Position numbers and translations under genes: made by a program | Part shown: piece after piece, positions 1 through 8,870 of the stretch | How positions within the stretch are numbered: position 1 is the first letter of the stretch | How the letters are laid out: every line of letters starts with the position of its first letter | The notes under the pieces: model-generated | Told to the model about the DNA's origin: nothing | What the model saw: only the letters and a program-made list of their open reading frames with translations | Databases searched by the model: none | DNA from: JAWLCA01 sp041687395 | GTDB lineage: Bacteria > Pseudomonadota > Alphaproteobacteria > Rhodobacterales > Rhodobacteraceae | Assembly (NCBI GenBank): GCA_041687395.1 | Contig: JAWLCA010000023.1 | Location: 1 to 64,000, forward strand | Direction: 5' to 3' | Length of the DNA: 64,000 nucleotides

Positions 1-1
1 G

Positions 2-82
2 GCGCTCGGTGATATCTGCCGCATGTTCACGCCAGATGAGTGCTGGAACTACTTCCGTGCCGCCGGGTATGTCTCAAGTTAA
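2..82 (+). CDS. IS630-family transposase, C-terminal end only (partial)
   Basis: The first 26 codons of the window, open at the left edge and ending in TAA at 80-82, translate to a tail containing FTPDECWNYFRAAGY. That is the characteristic C-terminus of IS630/Tc1-mariner-like DDE transposases of alphaproteobacteria. The catalytic domain would lie outside the window. The stop codon is only 12 nt from the end of the converging SDR gene, so the right end of the element must fall in the few bases between or at a TA dinucleotide near 96-97 (IS630 elements insert at TA). Whether the element is intact cannot be judged. The call rests on recognising the short tail. Confidence 0.7.
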   Translation, partial: ALGDICRMFTPDECWNYFRAAGYVSS

Positions 83-94
83 AACAGAAGCGCT

Positions 95-904
95 TTAATG
101 CGCCGGGCAGGCGACCGGGTCGAGCAGGCTGCGCCCGCCATCGACCATCATCACGTGCCCGGTGATGAAGCCCGCCCCCTCTGACGCAAGGAACTGGACC
201 GCGTCGCAGACCTCGGACGGGGCGGCGATGCGGCGCAGCGGCGTGCCGCCAGCGATGGCCGCGCGATAGTCGGAGTGATCGCGCAGCGCGGTCTTCAGGC
301 TGTGACTCATCACGCTGGCGAAGGCGACCGCGTTGACGCGAATCCGTTCCGGCGCCAGTGCCACGGCCATCGACCGGGTCATCTGCTCGATCGCGGCGGA
401 GCTGATCGAATAGGCCAGCAGCTCGGGCCGGGTCAGGCGCGCCGCGACCGACGAGAGGTTCACGATGGCGCCCAGCGGCGCGGTCGTCTCCTCGGCCTGC
501 TTGCCCTGTGTTATCATGCGCTTTGCCACCGCCTGCGACAGGCGCAGCCCTGTCAGGAGGTTCTGCTGGAGCAGCAGTTCCACGCCGTCATCCTCGACGT
601 TGAGGGGGTCAGACTGCACCATCTGCCGGCTGGCGTTGACCAGGATATCCACCCGGTCGAAGGCGTCGATGGTGGCGGAGACGAGGTTGGCGATTGTCAG
701 CTTCTGACGAAGGTCGCCGCCGAAGAAGCGCACCGGCCCCTCTTTCGCGGCCTCTTCGCCGACCTCTTCTTCCAGCCGATCCTCGTCCATGTCGGCGAAC
801 ATCACGTTCGCACCCTGGTCGATGAACTGCCGGGCGATGGCGAGGCCGATGCCGTTGGCGGCGCCGGTGACGATCGCGGTCTTGCCGGATATGGAATAGG
901 TCAT
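95..904 (-). CDS. SDR-family protein with atypical active site
   Basis: A 269-residue classical short-chain dehydrogenase/reductase fold: the glycine-rich NAD(P)-binding motif TGAANGIG is at about residues 13-20 and the tail VDGGRSLLDP matches the usual C-terminus. The active site is odd. Tyr165 is present, but the YxxxK lysine is Ser169 (YSISS), and the NNAG motif reads NASR (90-93). The usual proton relay is therefore incomplete, and the protein may bind cofactor without ordinary dehydrogenase chemistry or use another residue. The substrate is unknown. It lies 23 nt downstream of the RsmC-like methyltransferase on the same strand. Its 3' end abuts the transposase remnant, so the element probably inserted just past this gene. 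Confidence 0.8.
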   Translation of the reverse strand: MTYSISGKTAIVTGAANGIGLAIARQFIDQGANVMFADMDEDRLEEEVGEEAAKEGPVRFFGGDLRQKLTIANLVSATIDAFDRVDILVNASRQMVQSDPLNVEDDGVELLLQQNLLTGLRLSQAVAKRMITQGKQAEETTAPLGAIVNLSSVAARLTRPELLAYSISSAAIEQMTRSMAVALAPERIRVNAVAFASVMSHSLKTALRDHSDYRAAIAGGTPLRRIAAPSEVCDAVQFLASEGAGFITGHVMMVDGGRSLLDPVACPAH

Positions 905-927
905 GGGGGATCCTGGGTGAAGCGGGC

Positions 928-1953
928 TCAGCCGCGCAGGCGCTTGCGCGCCGGTTTCTTGCCTTGCGGGACCGGGCGGGTCGCGCGAAGGATCTTGAAG
1001 GCGCCGTCACCGGCATGTTCCGTAACGTCGTGGAACGCGGCGGCGAGGGGACGCTCATAGGGCAGATGCCGGTTGGCCACCAGCCACAGCGTGCCCGACG
1101 GCGTCAGCATCCGCGCGGCTGCGGCGATGAAGGCCGCGCCAAGGGCGGGCTCGGCACTGCGGTCGGTGTGGAACGGCGGGTTAGTCACCACCGCGTCATA
1201 GGGCGCGTCGGGGGTGAATTTCGTGGCATCAGCCCAGTGGAATCGGACACGGGGGTCGGCGATGTTGCGGCGCGCGCAGTCCAGTGCGTCGTGATCCGCC
1301 TCGATCAGGTCAAGCTGCACCACCCCCTCGCGCCGCAGGATTGCGGCGGCAAGGTAACCCCAGCCAGCGCCAAGGTCGGCCACGCGGGCGGGCAGGCGGC
1401 CCGGCAGGCTCTCGGCCAGCAGCCGCGAGCCGGGGTCGGCGCCGTCGGCCGAGAACACACCGGGCAGGGTGACGAAGCCATCGGGCAGGAGGCGGGGCTG
1501 CGCCTGCCAGTCCGCGAAAACATCCGGTTCGGGGGCGGAAAATGAAAAGATTTTGCCGTGCGCCTTGGCGGTCGCCTCGCCCACCGGAACGCGGGCGCGA
1601 ATCTCGCGCAGAAGCGCATCTATGCCGTCCGTCTTCAACCCGTCGACGATCACCGGCGCGCCGGGGGTCACGTGGGCCACGGCCTGTGCTACCCGTGCGC
1701 GGGATGCGTCGCGGGCACGGGGGATGAAGACCACGGCACTGGATGCTGTCCCCTCGGCTGCGACAGCTGTATCATAGCCCTGCGCGGCGAAATGGTCGTG
1801 ATCGGGGCGGAAGCCCTGGATGATCCGCACCCGGTCGCGTGGCAGGTCCGACAAGTCGTCGCCGGTGCGGGGCCCGATCAGCAGAATCGGGCCTTCGGCC
1901 GGCAGGACGACCGCGCCGGTTTCCAGCGCGAAGGACAGGCGCGAGGCTTTCAT
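928..1953 (-). CDS. rsmC: RsmC-like class I SAM-dependent methyltransferase
   Basis: A 341-residue two-domain protein. The N-terminal half resembles the degenerate methyltransferase-like domain of the RsmC/RlmG family. The C-terminal half carries the SAM-binding motif VADLGAGWGYL (about 191-201) and the catalytic NPPFH (258-262) typical of N2-guanine RNA methyltransferases. The likely job is methylation of a guanine in rRNA (m2G1207 of 16S rRNA for E. coli RsmC). The tail is lysine/arginine-rich (GKKPARKRLRG), as expected for an RNA-binding protein. RlmG-type specificity cannot be excluded from sequence alone. It lies between clpS and an SDR gene on the same strand with short gaps. Confidence 0.75.
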   Translation of the reverse strand: MKASRLSFALETGAVVLPAEGPILLIGPRTGDDLSDLPRDRVRIIQGFRPDHDHFAAQGYDTAVAAEGTASSAVVFIPRARDASRARVAQAVAHVTPGAPVIVDGLKTDGIDALLREIRARVPVGEATAKAHGKIFSFSAPEPDVFADWQAQPRLLPDGFVTLPGVFSADGADPGSRLLAESLPGRLPARVADLGAGWGYLAAAILRREGVVQLDLIEADHDALDCARRNIADPRVRFHWADATKFTPDAPYDAVVTNPPFHTDRSAEPALGAAFIAAAARMLTPSGTLWLVANRHLPYERPLAAAFHDVTEHAGDGAFKILRATRPVPQGKKPARKRLRG

Positions 1954-1972
1954 GGGGCCAAGGGCGGGCGCC

Positions 1973-2296
1973 CTATTCCTTTTCCATGGTGCATTGCAGC
2001 GGGTGCTGGTGCCGGCGGGCGAAATCCATCACCTGCGCGACCTTGGTTTCGGCCACCTCGAATGAGAATACACCAACGACGGCGAGGCCCTTCTTGTGCA
2101 CGGTCAGCATGATCTCGAAGGCATGGGCATGGCTCATGCCGAAGAACCGTTCCAGCACATGAACGACGAATTCCATCGGCGTATAGTCGTCGTTCAGAAG
2201 CAACACCTTGTAGAGCGGCGGGCGCTGCGTCTTCGGACGAGTCTTCGGTATGACCGAGGTTTCGCCGTCACGCTTGTCCTCACGATCGGACATCAT
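1973..2296 (-). CDS. clpS: ATP-dependent Clp protease adaptor ClpS
   Basis: A 107-residue protein with the ClpS core: LLLNDDYTPMEFVVHVLERF, then the MLTVHKKG helix and a VAETKVAQV segment. ClpS binds N-end-rule substrates (bulky N-terminal residues) and hands them to ClpA for degradation by ClpP in the cytosol. The reading frame is open far upstream to 3160, but that extension is antisense to the HAD gene. The start at 2296 (Met-Met-Ser-Asp) gives the normal ClpS length with a charged, disordered N-terminal tail. The next Met, at 2293, is equally possible. It is divergent from the HAD phosphatase gene. Confidence 0.93.
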   Translation of the reverse strand: MMSDREDKRDGETSVIPKTRPKTQRPPLYKVLLLNDDYTPMEFVVHVLERFFGMSHAHAFEIMLTVHKKGLAVVGVFSFEVAETKVAQVMDFARRHQHPLQCTMEKE

Positions 2297-2428
2297 GCGG
2301 GGCGAAAGGGTCACGGGCGGGCACTCCTGCAGACTCGGGGTTGGTTCGGGACATGATATAGGGTTTTGTGCCCCAGTGAAAAGTCCCGCGCGGACCGCGG
2401 CGACGATGGGAACGGAGTGGCAGGCCAG

Positions 2429-3136
2429 ATGGCAGAGCGGTTGACCGCGATCGGGTTCGATGCCGACGATACCCTGTGGCACAACGAACGCTTCTTTCGA
2501 CTGACGCAGGCGCTGTTCACCGATCTGCTGGCCGACCATGCCGAGGGGCCGGATCTGGAGGCTCGCCTGCTGGCGGCCGAGCGGCGGAATATCGGCCACT
2601 ACGGCTTTGGCGTCAAAGGCTTCGTGCTGTCGATGATCGAGACCGCGATCGAGGTGACAGACGGCCGCGTACCCGCCCCGATCATTGCCGACATCATCGC
2701 GGCCGGGCGCGAGATGCTGGCCCATCCGATCGAATTGCTGCCGCATGTGCACGAGACGATCGCGGCGCTGGCCGGGCGCTACCGGTTGCTGGTGATCACC
2801 AAGGGCGATCTGCTGGATCAGGAGCGGAAACTCGCGCAGTCGGGTCTGGGCGACCTGTTCGACGGGGTCGAGATAGTGTCGGACAAGACGCCCGCCACCT
2901 ACGCGACGATCTTTGGCCGCCACGGCACTGGCGCGGAGCAGGCGTTGATGGTCGGCAACTCTCTGAAATCGGATGTGATTCCCGCGATCCTTGCGGGCGG
3001 CTGGGGGGTGCATGTGCCGCATGGCCTGACCTGGGATCTGGAGGCCGCGGACCCGCCGGCCGACCACGCGCGGTTCCGCAGGTTGCCGGATCTGGCGCCG
3101 CTGCCCGACCTGATCGGCTGGATCGACGAGGGCTGA
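2429..3136 (+). CDS. HAD-superfamily hydrolase
   Basis: A 235-residue haloacid-dehalogenase-like phosphatase. Motif I, GFDADDTLWHNE, gives the nucleophile Asp11 and acid/base Asp13. Motif II is around VITKGD, and the C-terminal acidic motif lies around MVGNSLKSDV, where Asp binds Mg. The cap segment between residues about 20 and 110 suggests a C1-cap enzyme (YjjG/phosphoglycolate phosphatase-like). The substrate is unknown. The start at MAERLT is chosen because the preceding in-frame codons overlap the clpS promoter region and do not look like HAD sequence. It is divergent from clpS. Confidence 0.82.
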   Translation: MAERLTAIGFDADDTLWHNERFFRLTQALFTDLLADHAEGPDLEARLLAAERRNIGHYGFGVKGFVLSMIETAIEVTDGRVPAPIIADIIAAGREMLAHPIELLPHVHETIAALAGRYRLLVITKGDLLDQERKLAQSGLGDLFDGVEIVSDKTPATYATIFGRHGTGAEQALMVGNSLKSDVIPAILAGGWGVHVPHGLTWDLEAADPPADHARFRRLPDLAPLPDLIGWIDEG

Positions 3137-3323
3137 CGGGTACATCTGGTGCCGAGTCATTGTTCTGCCGCAATATCTGCCCTGCGCGCGCTGGGTTAAG
3201 GAATTGTAAGTATTTCAAGGGCTTTTCGGAGGTTCCGGGCTGTGCTATCTTCAGCCCAAAGCAATAAAGTTTCGGCAACTTCGGCAACTACGACCGAAAC
3301 GAAAGAGGCAGAGGGCAGTCGAC

Positions 3324-4898
3324 GTGAAACCACGTCCGTTTTCGCGTATCTTCGCGATACTACTTGTGTGCATTCTTGTTGTCGCCCCTGCTGCGGGGGT
3401 CATGGCCGCGCCTTATGCGGCGATGGTGATGGACGCCCGATCGGGCGAAGTGCTCCATTCCCGAAACGCCGACACCCGGTTGCATCCGGCATCGCTGACC
3501 AAGATGATGACGCTGTACGTGGCCTTCGACGCGGTGAAGCGCGGCGAGATTTCTCTGGACTCGACCGTCACCATCTCCCGCAACGCCGCCGCGGAGCCGC
3601 CGTCGAAGCTGGGGTTGCGCGCCGGTCAGAAGATCAAGCTGCGCTATCTGATCCGCGCCGCCGCCGTGCGGTCGGCCAACGATGCGGCCACCGCTATCGG
3701 CGAGGCGATCTCGGGCTCGGAAGAGGCCTTTGCCGCGCGGATGACGGCGACGGCCAAGGCGCTGGGCATGAACAGCACCACCTTCAAGAACGCCCACGGC
3801 CTGACGCAGGCGGGCCACCTGTCCACCGCGCGCGACATGACGGTGCTGGGCAGGCGGCTGTTCTATGACTGGCCGCAGTACTACAACATCTTCTCGCGCC
3901 GCTCGACCGATGCGGGTATGGCGACCGTTCACAACACCAACCGCAAGTTCCTGGCCGCCTATCGCGGGGCGGACGGCATCAAGACGGGGTATACACGCGC
4001 AGCGGGCTTCAACCTCGTCGCTTCGGCCGAGCGGGGGGACAAGCGGATCATCGCGACGGTCTTCGGCGGCACCTCGACCGCGCAACGCAACCGGCAGGTG
4101 GCGGAACTGCTTGACCTCGGCTTCCAGCGTGCGCCAAGGAATGTTCCGGTCAGCCGCCCGGCGCCGGCGCAGATCGTTGTCGCCTCTTCGGGTGCGGTGC
4201 GCACGATGGCCGCGGCCGTCACTCGCAGCCCGCGCCCCCTTTCCCGCCCGATCGCCGTCGTCGCCGAACCGCCGCAAGAGGTCATCGCGGCAATGAGTGA
4301 CAATATCTCCGAAATCCTCGACGAGGTCGCTGTGGCCGAGGCGATGACCGAGGTGGTCGTGGCCTCGGCCAGCGAGGATACGATGGACGAAGGCAGATCG
4401 ACCTCGGCGCTGGCGCCCGTGGCGACCCTGTTGCCGCAGCCACGCCCGACGGACTCGGCCGAAGAACCGGTCGTGATGGCCGCCGCAGAGCCGGTGGAAG
4501 CCGAGACGACGATGGTGATGGCGGCTGCCGCTGGGCCGCAGGTGCGTCAGACCGAGACACCAGAGGTGGTTGAGAACGAGGTTGAGATCCTCGCAGCTCT
4601 CACTGAAGGGATGGAAGAAGAAGGCGACGCACCCGAGGTGGTCACCCGCGTCTCCTCTTCCGGCGGGCGCTACTGGGGCGTGACCGTGGGCAGCTACACC
4701 ACCCGGCACGAAGCCGAGCGGATGCTGCTGCGTACCGCGCTGGCCGAGGCGAACGCGCTGGACGGGGCGTTGCGCCGCGTGGTTCCGGCCAGCGGCGGCT
4801 TTCAGGCGAATTTCGTGGGCCTGTCGCGCGAGCAGGCGGATCTGGCCTGCCGCAGGCTGCAGGCGCGCGGGACGACCTGTTTCTCGCTCAGCCCCTGA
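3324..4898 (+). CDS. D-alanyl-D-alanine carboxypeptidase (PBP5/6-like) with C-terminal SPOR domain
   Basis: A 524-residue periplasmic peptidoglycan carboxypeptidase of peptidase family S11. It has an N-terminal signal/anchor (residues 1-30), the active-site SLTK (Ser57, Lys60), SAN (117-119) and KTG (220-222). A long Ala/Glu/Pro-rich linker (about 290-440) leads to a SPOR domain (about 448-524, YWGVTVGSYTTRHEAER). S11 enzymes trim the terminal D-Ala from pentapeptides. SPOR domains bind denuded glycan strands at the septum, so this enzyme is probably recruited to the division site. The start is GTG at 3324, preceded by the purine-rich AGAGGCAGAGGG. The C-terminus abuts the converging NlpC/P60 gene with no gap. 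Confidence 0.9.
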   Translation: MKPRPFSRIFAILLVCILVVAPAAGVMAAPYAAMVMDARSGEVLHSRNADTRLHPASLTKMMTLYVAFDAVKRGEISLDSTVTISRNAAAEPPSKLGLRAGQKIKLRYLIRAAAVRSANDAATAIGEAISGSEEAFAARMTATAKALGMNSTTFKNAHGLTQAGHLSTARDMTVLGRRLFYDWPQYYNIFSRRSTDAGMATVHNTNRKFLAAYRGADGIKTGYTRAAGFNLVASAERGDKRIIATVFGGTSTAQRNRQVAELLDLGFQRAPRNVPVSRPAPAQIVVASSGAVRTMAAAVTRSPRPLSRPIAVVAEPPQEVIAAMSDNISEILDEVAVAEAMTEVVVASASEDTMDEGRSTSALAPVATLLPQPRPTDSAEEPVVMAAAEPVEAETTMVMAAAAGPQVRQTETPEVVENEVEILAALTEGMEEEGDAPEVVTRVSSSGGRYWGVTVGSYTTRHEAERMLLRTALAEANALDGALRRVVPASGGFQANFVGLSREQADLACRRLQARGTTCFSLSP

Positions 4899-5738
4899 TC
4901 AGACGCGGCGCGGCGGTCTCCGTCGTGCGATGACCTCTCCGTAGGCCTTTTCGCGGATGCGGCGGATTGCGTCGCTCAGCCCCTCATAAGCCACGGCCAT
5001 GTGATGGGCATTGGCGTGAACAACCCGATCGGGGCCGGCGACAAGGGCCACGTGACCTTTCCAGAACAGGAGATCGCCGCGCTGAAGCGGGGCGCTTTCT
5101 GCCAATGGCTCACCGAAATTCGCGGCCTGCAGGTCGCTGTCGGCCGGGCAGGGGATGCCGCAAGCCAGATGCGCAACCTGTACCAGACCGGAACAATCGA
5201 TGCCCGACCGGCTGTCGCCCCCCCAGAGATAGGGCGTACCCAGCAGGCTTTCCGCCACCGCCACCGGATCGTCGTGCCAGTCCCCGATTTCCCGCATGTG
5301 CTGCGCCGGCACGAACTGTCCTGCATCGGTCTGCAGGAAGCGGCCTTCGTTGCCGGTGATGGTCAGGTGTGCGCCAAGCGACAACGCCGCCACCTCGCGC
5401 TGCTTCATGTCGGGCGACGGGTAGAGATGGGTGGCCGGGGCCGCGACCCAGTGAGTCGCGGTACCGTCGGGGCCGAGCGCCGTTTCGGCGACATAGCCCA
5501 CGTAGCCGTCTCGTTCGGTCTGGCAGAAAGCCCAGCCGTCGCGAACCTCCAGCACCAACGCCCGTGTGCCCATTGGCAACTGGCGGTCGCGTGGCCCGTC
5601 GGGTGCGGCGCAGATGTCGGTCAGCGCGGCAGTGACGCGCTGCCAGTCACCAGCCACGTAGCGGTCGGCCGCGACCGTCCCGCGCAAGGGTTCCAGCGCC
5701 ACGCGGCCATTTGCGGGCAGAAGCCGGCGATCGGTCAC
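4899..5738 (-). CDS. NlpC/P60-family peptidoglycan endopeptidase
   Basis: A 279-residue protein. The C-terminal NlpC/P60 domain has catalytic Cys182 (GIDCSGLV), His229 (WKGHVALV) and a third polar residue near His241. The N-terminal ~150 residues look like two bacterial SH3-like modules that would position the enzyme on cell wall peptides. The family cleaves gamma-D-Glu-diamino acid bonds in peptidoglycan peptides. No signal peptide is evident, so it may act on recycled muropeptides in the cytosol like dipeptidyl-peptidase VI. Its ATG overlaps the stop of the upstream M17 aminopeptidase (ATGA at 5735-5738), pointing to a coupled peptide-recycling operon. Confidence 0.85.
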   Translation of the reverse strand: MTDRRLLPANGRVALEPLRGTVAADRYVAGDWQRVTAALTDICAAPDGPRDRQLPMGTRALVLEVRDGWAFCQTERDGYVGYVAETALGPDGTATHWVAAPATHLYPSPDMKQREVAALSLGAHLTITGNEGRFLQTDAGQFVPAQHMREIGDWHDDPVAVAESLLGTPYLWGGDSRSGIDCSGLVQVAHLACGIPCPADSDLQAANFGEPLAESAPLQRGDLLFWKGHVALVAGPDRVVHANAHHMAVAYEGLSDAIRRIREKAYGEVIARRRPPRRV

Positions 5739-7129
5739 AGCGACAGGACCCCGGGCAGGGCGGCGAACAGGGCGCGGGCGCCCTGACCCACGCCGCCCTT
5801 GGGCCGCGCGGGCGCCTTGGTCGGCTGCCAGCCGTAGATGTCGAAATGCGCGTAGCGCCCGGTGCCCGCAAAGCGGCGCAGGAACAGAGCCGCCGTGATC
5901 GACCCTGCCATCCCGCCGCCGGGCGCGTTGTCCAAGTCCGCGATCCCGGGTTCGATCATGGATTCGTAGGGTGTCCAGAACGGCAAGCGCCAGACCGGAT
6001 CGCGCATCTGCGCCGCCGCCGACTCAAGCGCGACGGCAAGTGCAGCGTCGTCGGTGTAATACGGCGCCAGATCGGGGCCGAGTGCCACGCGCGCGGCCCC
6101 GGTCAGCGTGGCCATTGAGATCAGGCAATCGGGGCCCTCCTCTGCCGCCAGCGCCAGCGCGTCTGCCAGCACCAGCCGCCCCTCGGCATCGGTGTTGTTG
6201 ACCTCGACCGTCAGGCCGTTCCGGGCGGTCAGCACGTCCTGCGGGCGGAAGGCGTTGCCGGAGATGGCATTCTCCACCGCTGGCACCAGCACCCGCAGCC
6301 GCACCGGCCAGTTCGCCCCCATGATCATTCGCGCCAGCCCGATGACGTTGGCGGCCCCGCCCATGTCCTTTTTCATCAGCCCCATGGAACTGGCGGGCTT
6401 GATGTCGAGGCCCCCGGTGTCGAAACAGACGCCCTTGCCCACCAGAGTCAGCAGCGGGCCGGCGTCACCCCACCGCAGGTCGATCAGGCGCGGCGCACGG
6501 GACGAGGCGCGGCCGACCGCATGGATCATCGGCAGTTTGGCGGCCAGCAACTCCTCGCCGGTGGTGACGGTGACGGCGGCGTCGAATTCGGCCGCCAGCG
6601 CGCGCAGGACGGCGTCCAGTTCCTCTGGCCCCATGTCGGCAGCGGGCGTGTTGATGAGATCGCGGGTCAGCGCCTCGGATTGGGCGATGAGGGTGAGGCG
6701 GGCCGCATCGACATTGGCGGGCGGCACCAGTTGCGCCGTGGCCTGGGTTGCGGCGGGCTTGCGATAGCGGTCGAAACGGTACCCGGCCAGCAGCCAGCCA
6801 AGGGCAGCCTCGGCCGCCGCGTCGTCGGACAGCGGATCGGCCAGATGCCACGCGCCGGCCGGCAGCGTGGCCGCGGCCTGCGCAACGGCGAACCGGCTGC
6901 GTGCGCGCTTCTCTGGCCCGCCAAGGCCTAGTGCGGCCCCGGCCAGCGCCCCGTTCGCGCCGGGCAGCAGGGCGATCTCGCCCTCCTTTGCGGCGAACGC
7001 CGAGGCGGTCATCCAGTCGCGCGCGACCGGATCGCGGGAGGCGCGCCACGCCTCCAACCCCTCGGGCGTCACGAGGTGCAGGGGTAGGGCCTTGGCGGCG
7101 GGGTCGGCAAAGGTGGTGGGGAGCGGCAT
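5735..7129 (-). CDS. Leucyl aminopeptidase family (M17) peptidase
   Basis: A 464-residue cytosolic di-zinc aminopeptidase. Metal and catalytic residues are visible: Lys232 and Asp237 (GKGVCFDTGG), Asp255 (MKKDMGGAA), Asp314/Glu316 and Arg318 (NTDAEGRLVL). The family removes N-terminal residues from peptides. The N-terminal domain is poorly conserved, as usual for M17. It is the first gene of a two-gene unit with the NlpC/P60 endopeptidase, which starts inside its stop codon. The pairing suggests degradation of muropeptides released by the endopeptidase, but this is inference. Confidence 0.88.
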   Translation of the reverse strand: MPLPTTFADPAAKALPLHLVTPEGLEAWRASRDPVARDWMTASAFAAKEGEIALLPGANGALAGAALGLGGPEKRARSRFAVAQAAATLPAGAWHLADPLSDDAAAEAALGWLLAGYRFDRYRKPAATQATAQLVPPANVDAARLTLIAQSEALTRDLINTPAADMGPEELDAVLRALAAEFDAAVTVTTGEELLAAKLPMIHAVGRASSRAPRLIDLRWGDAGPLLTLVGKGVCFDTGGLDIKPASSMGLMKKDMGGAANVIGLARMIMGANWPVRLRVLVPAVENAISGNAFRPQDVLTARNGLTVEVNNTDAEGRLVLADALALAAEEGPDCLISMATLTGAARVALGPDLAPYYTDDAALAVALESAAAQMRDPVWRLPFWTPYESMIEPGIADLDNAPGGGMAGSITAALFLRRFAGTGRYAHFDIYGWQPTKAPARPKGGVGQGARALFAALPGVLSL

Positions 7130-7244
7130 GGTTGTTTTCCGGATGGTCGTTTCGCGGCTCTCGGCCCCGGCATCGGTCCGGGTGTCGGGACGATGCGGTC
7201 GGGGCGGGACGGAACGTCACGCGGTCGCGTGTCGCGTGCGGGGG

Positions 7245-8744
7245 TTACTGGATTCGCTGGCCGTTCGCATAGACGCCGCCGTCTTCGCGCACCTCGATGG
7301 TGGAGGTGAGCGTATCCGGCCCATCGCCGGGACGACCGAACAGACCCATCATCATGCGGGCGCCCATTGCCTGATCCGCGGGCAAGTAGCCAAGTTGCAC
7401 CAGCCGATCAACCAGAGCATTGCCGCCCACGAGTTGCAGGTTTACGGCGCCCTCGGGCCGGGGCATGCCCTCGAATGTGACCGTGTCGGTGTTGTCGAAT
7501 TCGAACCGCCCCTCGCCCGTCAGATCGGCTCCGGCGGCGCTGAGTTGCAATTCGCGCAGGGTCACGTCGATCGGTTCTGCAGGTACGTCGCCTCCGGTGG
7601 AGGCCGTTTCATTCACGAGGTCCGACAGCACGCGCAGGGTTCCGGCAAGCGAGATGATCGCCGTCGTCGGATCGCGCGGCAACACGTTGCCGGGGTCGAA
7701 CATGTTCCACAGCATGTCGTCCAGCGTGAGCGAGACGAGCCGGGTTTCCAGCGAGAATTGCTGCGGCTCCTCGGCTGCCAGCATCGGCATGCCGAAACCG
7801 ATCGTCGCTTCCTGCATCGAGAACGCGAGGGTCGGGAAGGGCAGGTTGTCGGCGGCGAAGGTCATCGCCAGGTCGGTGGCGCTGGTCGCGTAGCGCAGGC
7901 CGCCCTGATCCATCGACATGTCGAGGCTGCCGCGGTCGGCCGTTCCCGCGATCTCGGTCGCGCCGGATTCCGGGTCGACCCCGGACAGGGTATACTCTGC
8001 CGGCCCGTGCGCGAAGTTGGCGCTGAAGCCAAAACCTCCGCGCAACGCGGCACCCACGTCCTGAAGCTCCGTCAGGTTCATGCCGGCAACCGCCGACGTG
8101 ATCCCCACTTCGGCCATCGAGATCCTGGCGGCGAAGGCAGTGCCGTCGTCCAGTTCTTCGGCATTGATCTCCATCGTCACGGTGTCGGCGGTCAGGTCGG
8201 CGTTGACGTCCTGGCTTTCGCGAATGGTGTAGCGCCCGGAGATGCCCGCGGCGTCGAGATTCAAGTTGACGGGCGGGGTATCGTCAGTCCCCGTCAGTTC
8301 TTCCAACGCGAGGGCAATCGTGTCGGCGGAGATGTCATACGCGACGTCGCCCTCGGCGCCGCTGGCCACCATGACCAGCCCCTCATGGGTAATGAGCATC
8401 GTCATCGTCACCGGGGCGCCGCTTTCGTCAGGGGCGACGACGGTCAGTGGATAGCGTTCGGACATCGTGATCTCGACGGTGCCGTCGCCGCGCTCGCGGA
8501 ACACGATCCGGTCGATCGTACCGGTCACCGTCACGTCGTCTTCGGATGAGGTGATGGTGACTCCGTTGACCGTAAGCGTCCCGGCGCTGCTGTCGGTGTT
8601 GGCCGCCTGCATCGACTGTCCCATGGACGCGCTGAGATCCTGCCAGTCCTGCCATACCTGCTCGGCCGTCATGTCGGCCAGTGCCGCTGTGCCGAACAGC
8701 GCCGCGGCGACCGCGCCGGACCCGAATGTCGTCCACTGTCTCAT
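7245..8744 (-). CDS. DUF2125-family exported protein
   Basis: A 499-residue protein with an N-terminal signal sequence (MRQWTTFGSGAVAAALFGTAALA) followed by a beta-rich sequence dominated by Asp/Glu/Thr and repeated 'LTVNGVT', 'VTMEINAEEL'-type strands. This matches the DUF2125 proteins common in Rhodobacterales, whose function is not known to me. The start at 8744 is chosen because it begins the signal peptide; upstream in-frame codons are arginine-rich and not signal-like. The predicted location is periplasm or outer membrane. It is a monocistronic minus-strand gene, divergent from the SDR-crotonase pair. Confidence 0.72.
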   Translation of the reverse strand: MRQWTTFGSGAVAAALFGTAALADMTAEQVWQDWQDLSASMGQSMQAANTDSSAGTLTVNGVTITSSEDDVTVTGTIDRIVFRERGDGTVEITMSERYPLTVVAPDESGAPVTMTMLITHEGLVMVASGAEGDVAYDISADTIALALEELTGTDDTPPVNLNLDAAGISGRYTIRESQDVNADLTADTVTMEINAEELDDGTAFAARISMAEVGITSAVAGMNLTELQDVGAALRGGFGFSANFAHGPAEYTLSGVDPESGATEIAGTADRGSLDMSMDQGGLRYATSATDLAMTFAADNLPFPTLAFSMQEATIGFGMPMLAAEEPQQFSLETRLVSLTLDDMLWNMFDPGNVLPRDPTTAIISLAGTLRVLSDLVNETASTGGDVPAEPIDVTLRELQLSAAGADLTGEGRFEFDNTDTVTFEGMPRPEGAVNLQLVGGNALVDRLVQLGYLPADQAMGARMMMGLFGRPGDGPDTLTSTIEVREDGGVYANGQRIQ

Positions 8745-8870
8745 GACGTGCCTTTCCGAAAATTCCTGCCGCGCGGAGCATCTTCGCCCCATGGCCGCAG
8801 GTCAAGGGGTGGTCACTGGAACTGGCGCGCCGGCTGGGCTACGAAGTCGGAAAAGTTGAAGGGACATGCG

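Noticed and set aside
1973..3160. A fused 395-residue ClpS with a long N-terminal extension
   Set aside because: The extension is antisense to the HAD phosphatase and has no domain; ClpS has normal length from 2296.
3190..3215. TTAAGGAATTGTAAG as a CtrA-like site upstream of the carboxypeptidase gene
   Set aside because: Only one arm matches TTAA and the other reads TAAG; too weak to claim.
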